Assembly (NCBI GenBank): GCA_017506865.1
Contig: JAFCMP010000124.1
Location: forward strand, 682,001-746,000
Origin: Tribonema minus
Lineage: Eukaryota; Sar; Xanthophyceae; Tribonematales; Tribonemataceae
Direction: 5' to 3'
DNA: 64,000 nt
Position 1 is the first letter of the stretch. The number at the start of each line of letters is the position of its first letter. The translations under genes and the position numbers were made by a program. Shown here in pieces: positions 8,704 to 20,322 of this stretch. The notes beneath the pieces were generated by a model. It searched no databases and had not been told where the DNA came from. It saw only the letters and a list, made by a program, of their open reading frames with translations.

Positions 8704-11700
8704 TTTTACTCAGCAAACACTTGGTGATACAGAATCACCACACTCAGGCTGGTGCCCAGTGATCACTTTGCCTAGAGGCGTGATTCAGACGTGTCACTGA
8801 GTCAGCATGGTCCTCAGTTCTGCCAGTGGGCACTGCGCGCTGTCAAAGGCGGCCCAGGCCTGCATACTATAGTAGCAAATCTTTTCCAATTGGGACGGGA
8901 CAAGTGTGCCTCGCGGCTGGGCAACCGGTAACCCTAAGTACTACTAGTAGAGTTTGGTTGTGGGTGTTGGTGATAGTGCGAAGAGGGGGAAGCCTGTTTG
9001 CGTTTGAGTCTCTCTTCGGAGAAGGAATGTTGCATTGCCAGGTGAGTGCACATCCAAAGAGAGGGCTTTTCTCACCCCTAGCGAAGCGAAATAAAGAAAA
9101 GTACATGATAACTTTGAGATGGAGTCTGCGTGGAGCTGGGTGGCCCTAAGACGGGTCTGTCTGTGGGGGGAGAGTCTTGTAGCTTTGTTTGGTATCCCTG
9201 CTAGTATGTGGGGGACAGTCGCTTAGGGGTGCTTTGTTGGGGGTCATGTGGGGGGCGGGGTGTGGCGTGCAAGCTTTGCATGCTACATCCAAGAGTGAGA
9301 ACAAGGCGACACACCTACAACATGGCATTTCCACAGCCACAAGCGGAATATAATAAAAGTACATGATCATCTGGTATTATGATGGTAGTGATTGGCAATG
9401 CACATTGAGAGACTTTCAAGGTGACACTGTTCACAAGGACACATGCAGACTCTGGTTGCAAGTCCATAGACATGCACCATGATCATCTGTTTTTTATTGC
9501 GCCCTAGCTTACTGAACTCGAAGCGAAAAACAATCATGATTTACTACATACTATGTAGTGAAGTATGATGAAAATTTAAAGCACATACTAGTAGTGCTGA
9601 CGCACTCAGGCTGTCTGCTGATCCAATCACTGATTGGTGATCGATTTGAAATTTCATTATGAAAAATTATAATGATCATCCATGAATGAACAATGGTACA
9701 TGCGCACACACTGGCGTTTTCGCGTCGGTGGACTAAGTCCGACTTTTTCAAGTACTTGCTTGCACAACAACAAGCCAAAGCAAGAGTGGTCGATGCCGCA
9801 CAGCATGCTCAGCTGCAGGCGGCCGCATTACACAGAGGCAGGTGCCATCCCAACGCATGTGATCCGAGCAGCACAGCCAACTTGAAGTTAAACCTGTTGG
9901 CTGCAGCTGTTGGAGGTCACATTTGTTGCTTTGCACGTGCTCTGGCTTCAAGAAATTGAAGTGATTCAATTATATTTACGATGGTCTCTGACCCGCTCTG
10001 GAAACTGAAAGAGCACCTTAAAAAGGGGGCTTCCTTCCACTCTGGACGCTTATACAGGTTGAATTGGGGCAAGTACTATAGTATACGAAGGGGTCAAGTT
10101 CTAACCCCAGCCCTCGACCCCACGAAGCTGCCGCTTCTCCAAGTTCTCGGCGGCCGCATGATACGTCACCGTGACTCAGTCTGGTTTGACCGCGCATCGA
10201 CAAGCTCGTCGACCACTGCAACTTGAATGTGGCCGCCGCGCTCCGCGGCATCCAGGGCAGCGTTGACGGCAGTGAGTGACCGACGAGTGCCACCTACCCC
10301 CTGCACGTCTTCAAGTTGCATGACATTGTCGTCCTGGCAACACAGCATGTACCACCAATGATCCAACATCATGTTGAGGCACACGCGAGTATCCGCCACC
10401 GCGTCGAGTTCAGGTTGTTGATGTCATTCAGCAGTATGCGCTAGCAAAGGGCGCTGCCAGTGCCGGCGCCATTGCCATTGCTCGTCCACCTTCAAGTTGC
10501 TCCGCTGTTGTTGCTGCGCAGACATACTATATATACATAGTATGCCTGTGGCCGGCCTGTTCAGCAGAAGCAGCAGCGCTCAGCAGGTTGCATATCATTA
10601 TACTATGTAGTACCTGGCTACTGCACCAACTGACATGGCACGCTTGTGTGCGCAGCGATGTGCTCGTAGGAGCCGATCACTGCCGGCACGCACGCGATCC
10701 CACACAGCAGTTGAAGTTGTTGTTGCTGTTGTCAGTTCACATGCCAGTGGCGCTTGAAGTAGTTGTGCCTTGGAGGTGCCGATCACGTGCAGCACGCTTG
10801 CGCCTCCACACAGCGGATGAAGTTGTAGTTCACATTGAAGTTGAACTCTCTCTCAATATTGTAATCTATATGCACCCCCCTCTACATTAAAGTTGAAATT
10901 GTGCACTCAGGTTTGGCGTGCCCTCGTCTTGATCTGTACCGTGCTCACTCTCTGAGCGTCGCCTTGATTGAAAGCCGTGCATGTCCCACAGCATCTGCAC
11001 GCTGCAGCAGTGGCGCCACTACAAGTTGTTTCAAAGCTTTGGTACAGCAGTTTCAACAAAGTGTTTGCGCCCGCGGAATCCGTTGAGCTGCCGCTGCTCC
11101 AAGTTCTCGGCGGCTGCATGATACCTGGTTTGACATTAAATTTTGAGGTGCATCACTTCAAAAAATATCGACGCCGCTCTTTGCCTGCGGTCAACAGCAG
11201 TGCTCTGCGCGTGATCTGGAGTGCGCACCTGTCACAAGCGTGGGCATTCACTCACTCAAGTGAGACGGCTAGACGGATCGGTGCCATGTCATGCGCTGCA
11301 GGTGCTGCTGCTGTTTGCCATCGTATTTGGCAGCAACAGCGACGGCGGCGGCAGCGCTCACAAAGGCGGCGCATCTACGGCTCAGCGCGAGCAGTGCTCA
11401 TGTTGAAGTTGCATGTAATTGAGGTTGAACTTCAACCGTGAACTTCGATCATTCGCTCGGTGTGCGCGCGCAGGTACAAAGCATCTTTTCATATAAAAGG
11501 TGATAATGGAATACATGTGATTCTCATACCATTACCATGTCACCAGCTGACCCTAGCATGAGGGTTATCATGAGGGTTAGCTAACCCTGACCTTGGCAAC
11601 ACACTGCGCCTGCGGCCATGCTGATGCCACTTCCTTCTTGTCAGGGCAAGCTCAAACGAAGGAAGGTGCACAAGGTGCACCAGTTGAAGGGATGCAGCGA

Positions 11701-11899
11701 GGAGCTTGCGCAGCGAGCAAGCACACACCGCCTCGAGTGGGAGGGGCAGCCCTTCGCTCGCAAATGCATATGGAAACGAAAGTGCTGAGGCAAGTGGCGG
11801 TGGATTCCGGCCTCCGCAGCAGCACGAAAAGGGGGCGCATGCCGAAGCTTCAATTGGTGGAGGTACTGAAGGCCTCCAATTGTTAAAGGGGCTTTGAGG
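8704..11899. other. gene-poor stretch with decayed repeats
   Basis: No gene supported. A ~28-bp unit (ctccaagttctcggcggc.gcatgatac) occurs at 10138-10163 and 11098-11123. A ~105-bp degenerate repeat ending cacacagc..(t/a)gaagttg occurs at 10667-10735 and 10776-10830. A minus-strand reading at 10180-10260 (AALDAAERGGHIQVAVVDEL) faintly resembles an ankyrin helix pair, too weak to call. The motifs aagttgaagtt/cttcaagttg recur many times. Confidence 0.5.
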
Positions 11900-11904
11900 A
11901 GTGC

Positions 11905-12233
11905 GGCGGCGGTGACGTTGGCGGCAGCGGCGGCAGCGGCAGCGGCGTCAGCGGCAGCGGCGTCAGCGGCAGCGGCGGAAGCAGTAGCGGCGGCACCGGC
12001 ACCGGCGGCGGCAGCAGCAGCAGCGACGGCATCGGCGGCAGCGGCATCGGCGGCAGCAGCATCGGCGGCAGCAGCATCGGCGGCAGCAGAAGCAGCGGTA
12101 GCAGCGGCGGCGGCGGCAGCAGCAGCATCGGCGGCAGCAGCAGCAGCAGCAGCAGCAGCGGCGGCAGCGGCGGCAGCAGCGGCGGCGGCAGCAGCATCGG
12201 CGGCAGCAGCACTGGCAGCAGCGGCAGCAGCGG
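11905..12233. repeat. GCGGCA/GCA-rich trinucleotide array
   Basis: Long imperfect run of gcggcagcggc/gcagcagc triplets that opens low-complexity reading frames in all phases. No gene is supported. Confidence 0.8.
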
Positions 12234-12234
12234 C

Positions 12235-12900
12235 ACGCTTGCCGCGCAGCCGTCACCGTACAACTTCCACGCCTGCCAGTGGGTAGGGGCAGCATTCCAC
12301 TCGCACCCGTACACCTGGGCAGCGACGGGGCTGCCTGTTGCCGCCGCCCTATACTGAGCCATGGCATGCTGTCTGCGCAGCCGTTGCCGCGGCACAATTT
12401 GCAAGCAAGCCTGCCAGTGGTCAGCTGCAGCGGTGCTCCGACCTGAGTCGCACCGGCGGCCGCCGCGCCTATCCTTAGCCATGGCATACTGGCCGCGCAG
12501 ATGTTGCAGCACAACATGCACGCCTGCCATGGCAGTGGGCTGCAGCATACTATGCGAACGGCTCAGCTGCAGCGGCGCTCGCCCCCGCCGCTGCGCCTAT
12601 ATTGGCCCATGGGGCACTGGCCACGCAGCCATCGCCATACTGCCTGCACGTCCAGGCTGCAGCAGCACACTATTCCCAGACCTCAGCTGCCGCCGGGGTC
12701 CCCCCCGCCGCCGCCCCTGTGCTGAGCCATGTCACGCTCAGCGGCTATTCCACGCCGTTGCCCTCCAGCTTGCACACCTGGGCTGCAGCAGCGCTCCCTA
12801 CAGCTGCAGCAGCACTCCCTACCGTTGCCACGTCTACGCGCGCAGCTGTGCGAGCTTGGCTTTTGTGTTCTCAAGTGCTTTTCTGAGCATTCGTCAGTAA
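12235..12900. repeat. ~120-bp minisatellite, about five copies
   Basis: A landmark gccatgg/gccatgt recurs at about 12358, 12478, 12606 and 12727 (spacing 120, 128, 121). Each is followed by ..ctg(g/t)c(c/t)gcgcagc..ttgc, a run of gcctgccagtgg..gcagc, and a C-rich (cgccgccgc) end. Copies are diverged and the reading frames over them are not conserved, so I read it as satellite DNA. Confidence 0.7.
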
Positions 12901-13324
12901 GCCTGCGCACATGCACTGCGCCACATTCAGTCCGATCATGCCCGAGAGGTCTTGCAGCAGTCTGCACAGGCGCCAACGCCACAGGATCCAAAGTCGACCC
13001 AGTGATGACGCTGCCACACGCATCTATGTACAGCTGTCATTGTGCATTGCAGCCAATGTATATATTTCACGCAGCCATGTATTTTCACACTGAAGCCATC
13101 AATGAACCTGCATGCCACTAGTGGTTCAGCGCAGCGTAGGTGATGCGCATGACATGTTGGGTCGCTCATGCTCACCGCGCCGATCTTGCTGCCTTCCCCT
13201 CTGACTGAGCGCTCGGTATTACACTCTTCCACTGAGCCTGCCCCCCAGCATTCCGCCGTTGTGTGACGCACCCGTTTTTTTTAAGGTCGCCCTAGCAAAG
13301 CAAACACAAAAAAGCCCAAACCCT

Positions 13325-13344
13325 AACCGTCCGAACGGTTAGTC
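13325..13344. other. 8-bp-stem hairpin
   Basis: ctaaccgt-ccga-acggttag is a perfect 8-bp inverted repeat with a 4-nt loop, overlapping a telomere-like ccctaacc. Function unknown. Confidence 0.6.
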
Positions 13345-13809
13345 CAAAAGAGCGAGGCGTCATGTGTGACAGTGAAGGCCCTGTCACACTGAAGAACAGG
13401 GAAAAGCCACGGGACACACACTGTGAGTGTTGCCCACCGCACCAGCCGGACTAGGCAAGTCCAATGACGGAGAGCCGAGGCGACCTTGCGCAGCCCGTTG
13501 TCGGGCCATCGGGTCACGAAGTGAGCAACAACATCGATGCTCGATGCTCGTCTGCTCGTCTGCTGCGCGTGATTCGCCGTTCAATTGAATTTGCTGGCAA
13601 TGCACCCTGTGGACCGTGAAGCTTGCGCTGAGGACAGGACAGGGCGCAACTCCACTGGCTGCCTTTCGCTGATCCGACCGATTCGAGACGACAGCTTGCC
13701 GCGTGACGTTCGTACTAGTTGAGTTCGCAACCTCGCTGCGCGCGTTCTCTCCCACCTCCTCCCCAATGCATTCTGACATATACTGCCTGCCCTTGTCTCT
13801 CGTCGCCAG
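13345..13809. other. upstream flank of the MYB gene, first exon not identified
   Basis: The first MYB exon I can define starts after an acceptor at 13808-13809, with an in-frame TGA upstream at 13774-13776 and no ATG between, so at least one 5' exon must lie here or further left. I could not place it. Confidence 0.4.
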
Positions 13810-16800
13810 TTTCACGCTCAATCTGACAAGGGCTCCAAGCGCAGGCGCGACGCATTGCAAACTGCCGAGGAAACATGCTGGAGCCACACCAGCGACTCAG
13901 GGGGGGTTCCTGGAACTACTGTTGTGGGTGGCGGCAGTAGCTGCACCTCGAGCAGTGGCAGCCTAGACAAGTGGCCAAAGGGCCCCTGCCGATGGACTGC
14001 GGAAGAGGATGAGCGACTGCGGAAAGCCGTGCAGCGGCATGGCGAATGGCACTGGAAGCTCATCGCGGCAGATGTGAGCTTCAAGAAGTTCAAGCCTGTG
14101 CTTGTTATGTGGTGCAGTAGCTACAGAAAAACAAAATGTGACGAAAACGTGCCATTTGTGATGCTCAGGAGATGCTCACAACAGTGATACCTGTTGTGAC
14201 AGCCTTTGGAAGGCTCTGATCAGCACTGATGTACTGTTGTAACTCTTGAGTTCTCCTGCCCATGTAGCTTTGTTGGTGCAGAACCTTTGCGCATGAGCTG
14301 TCCACCATGCGTCTATTACCAACCCTCATCTGTAACACGATATATCGATGCCTAGACTTTTGGCGATTAGGTAGGCCTGCCAGTCGTCCACGGAGTCCTC
14401 TTCACTTGAAACTCTCCTGCTGTGCTGATCTCTCGCATGGCATTCGATGGCTGCAGCAAGCACGTGCGCATCAGCTGCGTGCGCGCGTGATGCGTGCATT
14501 CCTGCAGCACAGTCGCTTCCGCTCTCGCGGACAGTGAAGAAATGCCGAGTAGGAGAGCGCTCTAAACCTACCTACCTTTACCTACATCACACCGACGTGG
14601 TTATACTTCTATATACACACAACAAAAAAGCAGGGTGACTCTCCTTCCCCCTCCACCTTCTGGCACAGTGCCTCAGCACGCCTGCTGCCATTCCCGACTG
14701 TCTGCTCCGCGCTGCACAGCTGAGCTGGCCGCAAGCCTGGCCCAGCCCATGAGCTGCAGGGTTAGCATTAGGGTTACAGTCAGGGCAATGATTAGACAGA
14801 CAAGCCGACACCGTTGCGCTGATCGCTGGCTCTCCTACGTAACGCCCCGCCAGCATCAGACCCCCCTACGTGCCCCTCTCGCCGTCGCCAGCACACCGGG
14901 GCCCCATGACCCTCCTCTCCCTCTCTCTCCGCCGAGCTTCCAGACTCACACACGCACACGTGACTTGTGACTCTGACTCTCCCCTCCAGGTGGGGTCGCG
15001 CGACCACGTGCAGTGCCTGCAGCGGTGGAAGAAGGTTCTGCGCCCGGGGCTCAGGAAGGGGGAGTGGACGGCAGCGGAGGACGCGCGGCTCGCGCGCACC
15101 GTCGCGGCGTGCACGCCGCTCAACTGGTCCGCCGTCTGCAAGAGCCTCACGGGCAGAACTTCCAGACAGGTAGGGGCAGAACTTCAAGGTAGGGTACTTC
15201 AAAGTAGGGCAGAACTTCAAGACAGGTTGGGCAGAACTCGCGTGCATCGTCGCCGTTGTGCACGCCGCTCAACTGGTCCGCCGTCTGCGAGAGCCTCACG
15301 GGCAGGACTTCAAGACAGGTAAGGGGGCAGTTCGTCATGACGTTGAAGTGCTGGAGGGGAAGTCAACGTGCAAATCGACTTCCCCCAGTGGAAGTATGCC
15401 GGACGCAAAACTTCAAGACAGGTAGGGCAGGAGCTTCAAGCAAGACAGGCAGGGGCAGAACTTCAAGACAGGTGGGGCAGAACTTCAAGACAGTTGGGGC
15501 AGGGTGTGTGTGTGTGTGCGCGTGCCGGAGGCGGACCGCCTTCACGTCGCACGCGTGGGGCGTGGTGCCCTTGTGATGCGAAGAGGTGGGGCGACTCGTT
15601 CGGAGGCAGCGGTGTTCAACGTGAAGTTGGAATTGCATCATGTTCAACGTGAGGTTGAAATTGAACTATGCGCAAACCCGATGCAGGCGGGTGCGGAGGC
15701 CCGCATAACACCACAGCGCTCAACTCTCTTGAGACGTTGCGCGCGGCTGCTGAACTCTGGCACACTCGCGCACAGCTTGTCTGGAGATAGGGTGCTTTTG
15801 GAATTCCAAATGAGCGCTGCCACCTGCTTGCACGCACCACATAGCCAGATCTCTGACGTCCCCCGCATCACATTGTTCGATGTGCCGCCTCTGTGTGTTT
15901 TTGGTGCACTGGAGCCCCGCACTGACTGTACAGCGAGTTTCCTGGTGTTCACACGCATTGCTCTGTGCGCTGTGCCGCCTCTCTGTGTGTTGCAGTGTCG
16001 GGAGCGCTGGAAGCACCACCTCGATCCCGGTGAGTAGCCGCACATTGCACTTATTTGCGCCCTAAGCTGGAAACGATGATCAGTGCACTTGGCGCGTGTG
16101 GGGATTGCTTGCAGCAGGTGCTGGACACGTACTTCGGCTTCAACTTCATCTTTCTAGTGGTTATGCAGGGGACGCAAGCACGCAGTGTTCGCTTGCACGT
16201 GTGCTAGTGGTCATGCAGGACGCAAGCATGCAGTGTACACGTGCACGTGTGCTGATTCACGTGGCTGCCGCACTGGTGTGCCGCACGCGCTCGCGCAGTT
16301 GTCTTGTCCATGTGGCGCACCTCAAGTAAGCCCGGCACTGCGACGCACGCTCAGAGGCATTCATTCATCCATTCGATCATTCATGAATTCATTCATTATT
16401 CATCTGTGCACCGACAAGCAACACGCGTACACGCATGCGTCACACCACGCCTGTCAACTCGACGTTCATTTCAACTTCAACTCATGAACTTCAACACTGC
16501 GCCCCCCCGCGCAGACCTCAAGCGCACCGAGTACACGCCAGACGAAGATGCCGCCATCCTCGCCAGCCACCACCAGCACGGCAACCGCTGGCGGCAGATC
16601 GCGCTCTCCGTGCCCGGCCGCACGGAAAACAGCATCAAGGCCCGCTTCTTCTTTCTGACGGGTACGACCAAGCGAAGGAGAGTCACACCCGGCGCCGCCG
16701 TCATCGCTCCAGACGCCGCCGAAATCGCCGCCGTTTCGGGCGCCGCTGCTGCTGCTGCCGCCGGCACCGCCGCCGCCGCCAGCGCTGGCGTGATTACCGT

Positions 16801-17409
16801 CACTGGCGCGGTGACCGCGGCGGCGGCAGCAGCAGCTGCCGCCCCGGTAGACGCCACCGACGGCGCCGGCGCCGCTGACGCTGCCGCTAGCGACGACGAC
16901 GACGAGGAGGACGACGACGACAGCGCTGCTGTTGTCGACATGCTGTTAGAGACGCTAGTCGATCGGCAGCAGCTCGACGCTCTGGCGGCAGGCGCCGCTG
17001 CCGCGCTATCCGCCGAAGGCGCCGCGCGGCCGGCGCTCCTGCAGCAGCAGCAGCAGCGGCAGCAGCAGTCCGCGCGCGCAGCTGCGGACGGCGCCGCCGC
17101 CGCCGCTGTCGCCGCTGCTGCTGCTGCTGAAGCCTGGGCGCAGCAGACGGCCGCGAACCAGGTGCTGAGCACTGACGTGGAGGGGTTGCGGCGGTGGCTC
17201 GGGTCGTGTTCTCCACCTCAACTTCAAGTTGAAGCGATGGCGGCGCAGAACTTCGACGTCGGAGACGCCGTGGTGTCGCCTGCGTCTCAGCTGCGCGCCC
17301 GCCACGAATGTCTGCAGCAGCACCTTCAGCAGCACCAGCTGCAGCAGCAGCAGCGGCTGTGGCAGCATCAGCAGCACCAGCAGCAGCAGCAGCCTCGGGG
17401 AAATGCGCA

Positions 17410-17440
<31 letters not shown>

Positions 17441-18124
17441 TGGCAGCAGCAACTGCAGCAGCAGCTGCTGCTGCAGCAGCAGCACATGCAGCGGCAGCAC
17501 CAGCTGCTGCAGATGCAGCAGCAGCAGCGGTGCCTGCAGCCACACCAGCTGAGCACTGCCGCAGCAGCTTTCTCGTACATGGAGGCGGCGCCGCCGTGGG
17601 CGCTGCCGCCGCCCGCCGTCCCCGTCGACGCGCTGGCCTTTCCGAGCATGCCTTCTGCATCCCAGCAGCCAGGCGTAACCGCTGAGGCCCTCGCCTTTGC
17701 GGCGATGGTGGACGACTGCGCGCTCCCCGCAGGCGGCAGCGGCAGCAGCGGCATCAGCGGCGGCGGCGGCGGCGGCGGCGCCACCTTCCCCCTGGACAGC
17801 TTGCTCGGCAGCGACCTGGATGCCCTGGCGCTGACGATATGCGGCCCCGCTGCCGGCGGCGGCGACAGCGGCAGCGGCGGCGGAGACGGTGCTGCCGCTG
17901 TTGCCGCCGCCGCCACGCCGCTTGCCGCCGCGTTCGCACCGTCTTCCCCGAAACCGCCGCGATGGCGTTTCGCGGCAGGCGCAGCCTTGGCGCGGGGTGC
18001 GGCAGCGGCGGCGGCGGCGGCGCCAGCAGCGGCGGCGCCAGCTGCGGCAGCGCGCCGTCCGACCTCAACGGCCACAGCGCAGCGCTGCTCAACCAGCTCT
18101 GGGGGGGTGGGCGCTGAGCGCTGA
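13810..18124 (+). CDS. three-repeat (R1R2R3) MYB DNA-binding protein, 5' end open
   Basis: Exons with matching phases: 13810-14073, 14990-15169, 15996-16029 and 16515-18124 (TGA at 18122-18124). After a basic KGSKRRR stretch comes R1, CRWTAEEDERLRKAV..WHWKLIAADV..QCLQRWKKVL, split between exons 1 and 2. R2 is GEWTAAEDARL..LNWSAVCKSLTGRTSRQ-CRERWKHHL, split between exons 2 and 3. R3 is TEYTPDEDAAIL..NRWRQIALSVPGRTENSIKARFFFL. R1 and R2 keep all three tryptophans; R3 has Tyr for the first and Phe for the third, a usual tolerance. The long C-terminus has poly-Ala, an Asp/Glu cluster (about 16890-16920), poly-Gln/His blocks (17310-17540) and Gly/Ala runs, as in transcription activators. Animal and plant 3R-MYBs control G2/M genes; that role is inference. 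Near the end another frame reads SDLNGHSAALLNQLW (about 18058-18105), so the real C-terminus may involve a frameshift or small intron. Confidence 0.88.
15170..15500 (+). repeat. exon-edge echoes after MYB exon 2
   Basis: The exon end GGGCAGAACTTCCAGACAG|GT recurs as gggcagaacttcaagacagg(t) about seven times. One copy (about 15226-15322) is a ~95-nt near duplicate covering CTPLNWSAVC(K/E)SLTGRT with its own gtaagg donor. Confidence 0.85.
16150..16260. repeat. tandem duplication in MYB intron 3
   Basis: tgcagg(g)gacgcaagcacgcag..ttgcacgtgtgctagtgg is repeated as tgcaggacgcaagcatgcagtgtacacgtgcacgtgtgctg, period about 55 bp. Confidence 0.7.
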
Positions 18125-20322
18125 TGCTCCGCGTGATCCCCCCGCGGCCCCCCTGGCGGCCGACTGGACCTAATCATGGACTGTCTTCATGTTTGCGCGG
18201 GCACACAGGGCGCTGCGGCCCGCGTGCAGCACCGCCGCGGCGCCGACTGCTGCGCCAGTGCCGGCAGCAGCGGCGCTCCGCAGTTCGGCCTGATGAGCGC
18301 TGCTGCAGGGCGATGTGCTCTGCGCATGCGCATGGCTCATGGCTCAGGCGGTTAAGCCCTTGATGAGCAGCTGATGCGCGCGTCCGGCGCGCGAAAGCTG
18401 CTGCGAGCACGCGCTGCGGCTGCTGCGGATGCTGCCGCCGCCGCTGCCGCTGCTGCTGTCAGCGTATACAGCTTCGCCGCAGGTACGGATGCGGCGAGGG
18501 TATTGGAACCATCGCCACCGCCGCTGTCAATTCAGCCACTAGACCTGTTGTAGATGCGGTATTGGTGGTGTGGTGTCGTTTGCAGAAGAGATGAAGTGGG
18601 AGCGACGCTCTCTCGGGATGAGAAGCCAGTGACTCTCTCTCTCGGACACCTAGTTTGTTTTTTCTTTCAGTGTTACCTGTGCAGTTTACGGGCTCGTGCC
18701 CGGGTCATCAGAGCGTGCGCGGCGTCGCAGGCAGTTGCATACGAGCACTGCCGCGACGCGCGATGACGCTCAGCTGCGGCGGCTCGTGCGCGCCAAACAC
18801 GGGGGACCCCGTCGTGTCCGCGGTTACTGTAGGAGAGTCACCGGGGCCCCCGCAGGGCTACTTCCCCACTAGTCTCAGAGGTAGGCACCTGCGCCTTGCG
18901 CAACGTGGGGGTACGCAAATTGAATTGCTTCCAATTGAATTGCTTGGGCAGCCGACGAACACGTCCGTGGCGCGTTTTTGGGGCTTGCAGCTTGGGGCTT
19001 GCAGCGTGGTCCCCCCCCCCCCCCCTCCCCGCTTCTTTGTGTGGTCTGTTGACGCAAGCCGGCCAGGCGCTGTTCAGCGCCGCGCATCCGTCGCAGACAT
19101 ATTTGAGTGGCCGTACATACAGCAATACAGTACTGAGGCTGCGCACGTGTATCGTTGGATCCTTCTGCACGCAATCTGGGTTGTGCCTGTTGCTCCCTGT
19201 TCCCGCGGGTGTTTGTCTGCGCGTTGATGATCGTGCTGCTAGGGTCAAACTGTGCAGCTCCTCAATCGGTTTTAGATTAGGCAATTTGTGATACCAGCTG
19301 TACAGCAAAGAGAAAAGTGCTCAAGCATATCCTCATGCAGCAACGCTTATTGGCGATAATTGGTTTAGCAGGTGCAACAAACAGCACACACTCACGAGCT
19401 CATGCAGGACACGTTGGTGTCACTTGCGTGGTTTCTGGCTTGCTTGCTTGCACTGACGTGTACACGCAGTCCTGGTGTGTGCGCAGTCAGCACAAGCACA
19501 TCGTGCAACGGACTACAGCTGTACCCCCCCCCCCCCCTCTCTCTTTCACTACAGCTGTACCCCCCCCCCCTCTTTCACATACCCCTCTTTGCTGCTGCCG
19601 TGTGGTGCCAAGGCTGCTGAAAGCACTGACCCGGGGCTGCTGCAAGCACTGACCCCAACACATGCAGGCCTCCATGATGCCTGGCAAGCTGCTCCACTGA
19701 TAATTGTGTACATCGCCACATGCCCCCTTCCTCCCCCCGCCCGCCCTCTCAAACAGAGGTTCTCTGATGTACAACCCACAACACAAAACTGTTGTTCCTC
19801 AACTGCTGATATGCATGTACATTGGGCACGCGCTCAGCCCCGTCTCAGAAAGCGTTGCCAATGCATGGCAGCAGCAACTTGGCCGCATGCTGCAGTAGTC
19901 CCGGCACTAATGCAGGGTGGCACTTGCTGCCTTCCGCTCCCTGAAGTCCTCACTTGATGTGCCAACTGGCACTGCTGATGTGGTCGCTACAACTGTGCTG
20001 CCGCCGCCGCCGCCGGTGCTGCCGCTGCCGCCGCTGCTGCCGCCACCGCCAGTGCTGCCGCCGCCGCCGGTGCTGCCGACGCCGCTGCCGCCGCTGCTGC
20101 CGCCGCCGCCGCTGCTGCCGCTGCCGCCGCTGCTGCCGCCGCTTTCACAGCCACTGCTGGCAGTGCTCAGCGACCGAGTGCAGCTGCCGTGCGAGCCTGC
20201 ATTGGCATCTGCGACTGCTGCCACTCTCATGCTCACCGCCTTGCGGGTGCTGCGGTAGCGGCCGCCGCCGCTGCCGCCGCCGCCATTGCCCCCGCTGCTG
20301 AGGCAACCACTGCTGGCAGCGC
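18125..20322. other. no supported gene; GC-triplet and poly-C tracts
   Basis: 3' flank of the MYB gene, poly-C runs (19012-19026, 19525-19536, 19559-19570) and, from about 19990 to 20300, (ccgccg/ctgccg)n low-complexity sequence downstream of the minus-strand SET/MYND pseudogene. Confidence 0.5.

Noticed and set aside
10166-10399. Ankyrin-repeat gene on the minus strand
   Set aside because: Only one weak helix-like match (AALDAAERGGHIQVA), no second repeat in frame.
11883-12548. Minus-strand 221-aa Leu/Pro-rich ORF
   Set aside because: Open only because of GC-triplet repeats; all frames are open there and the minisatellite copies do not conserve a frame.
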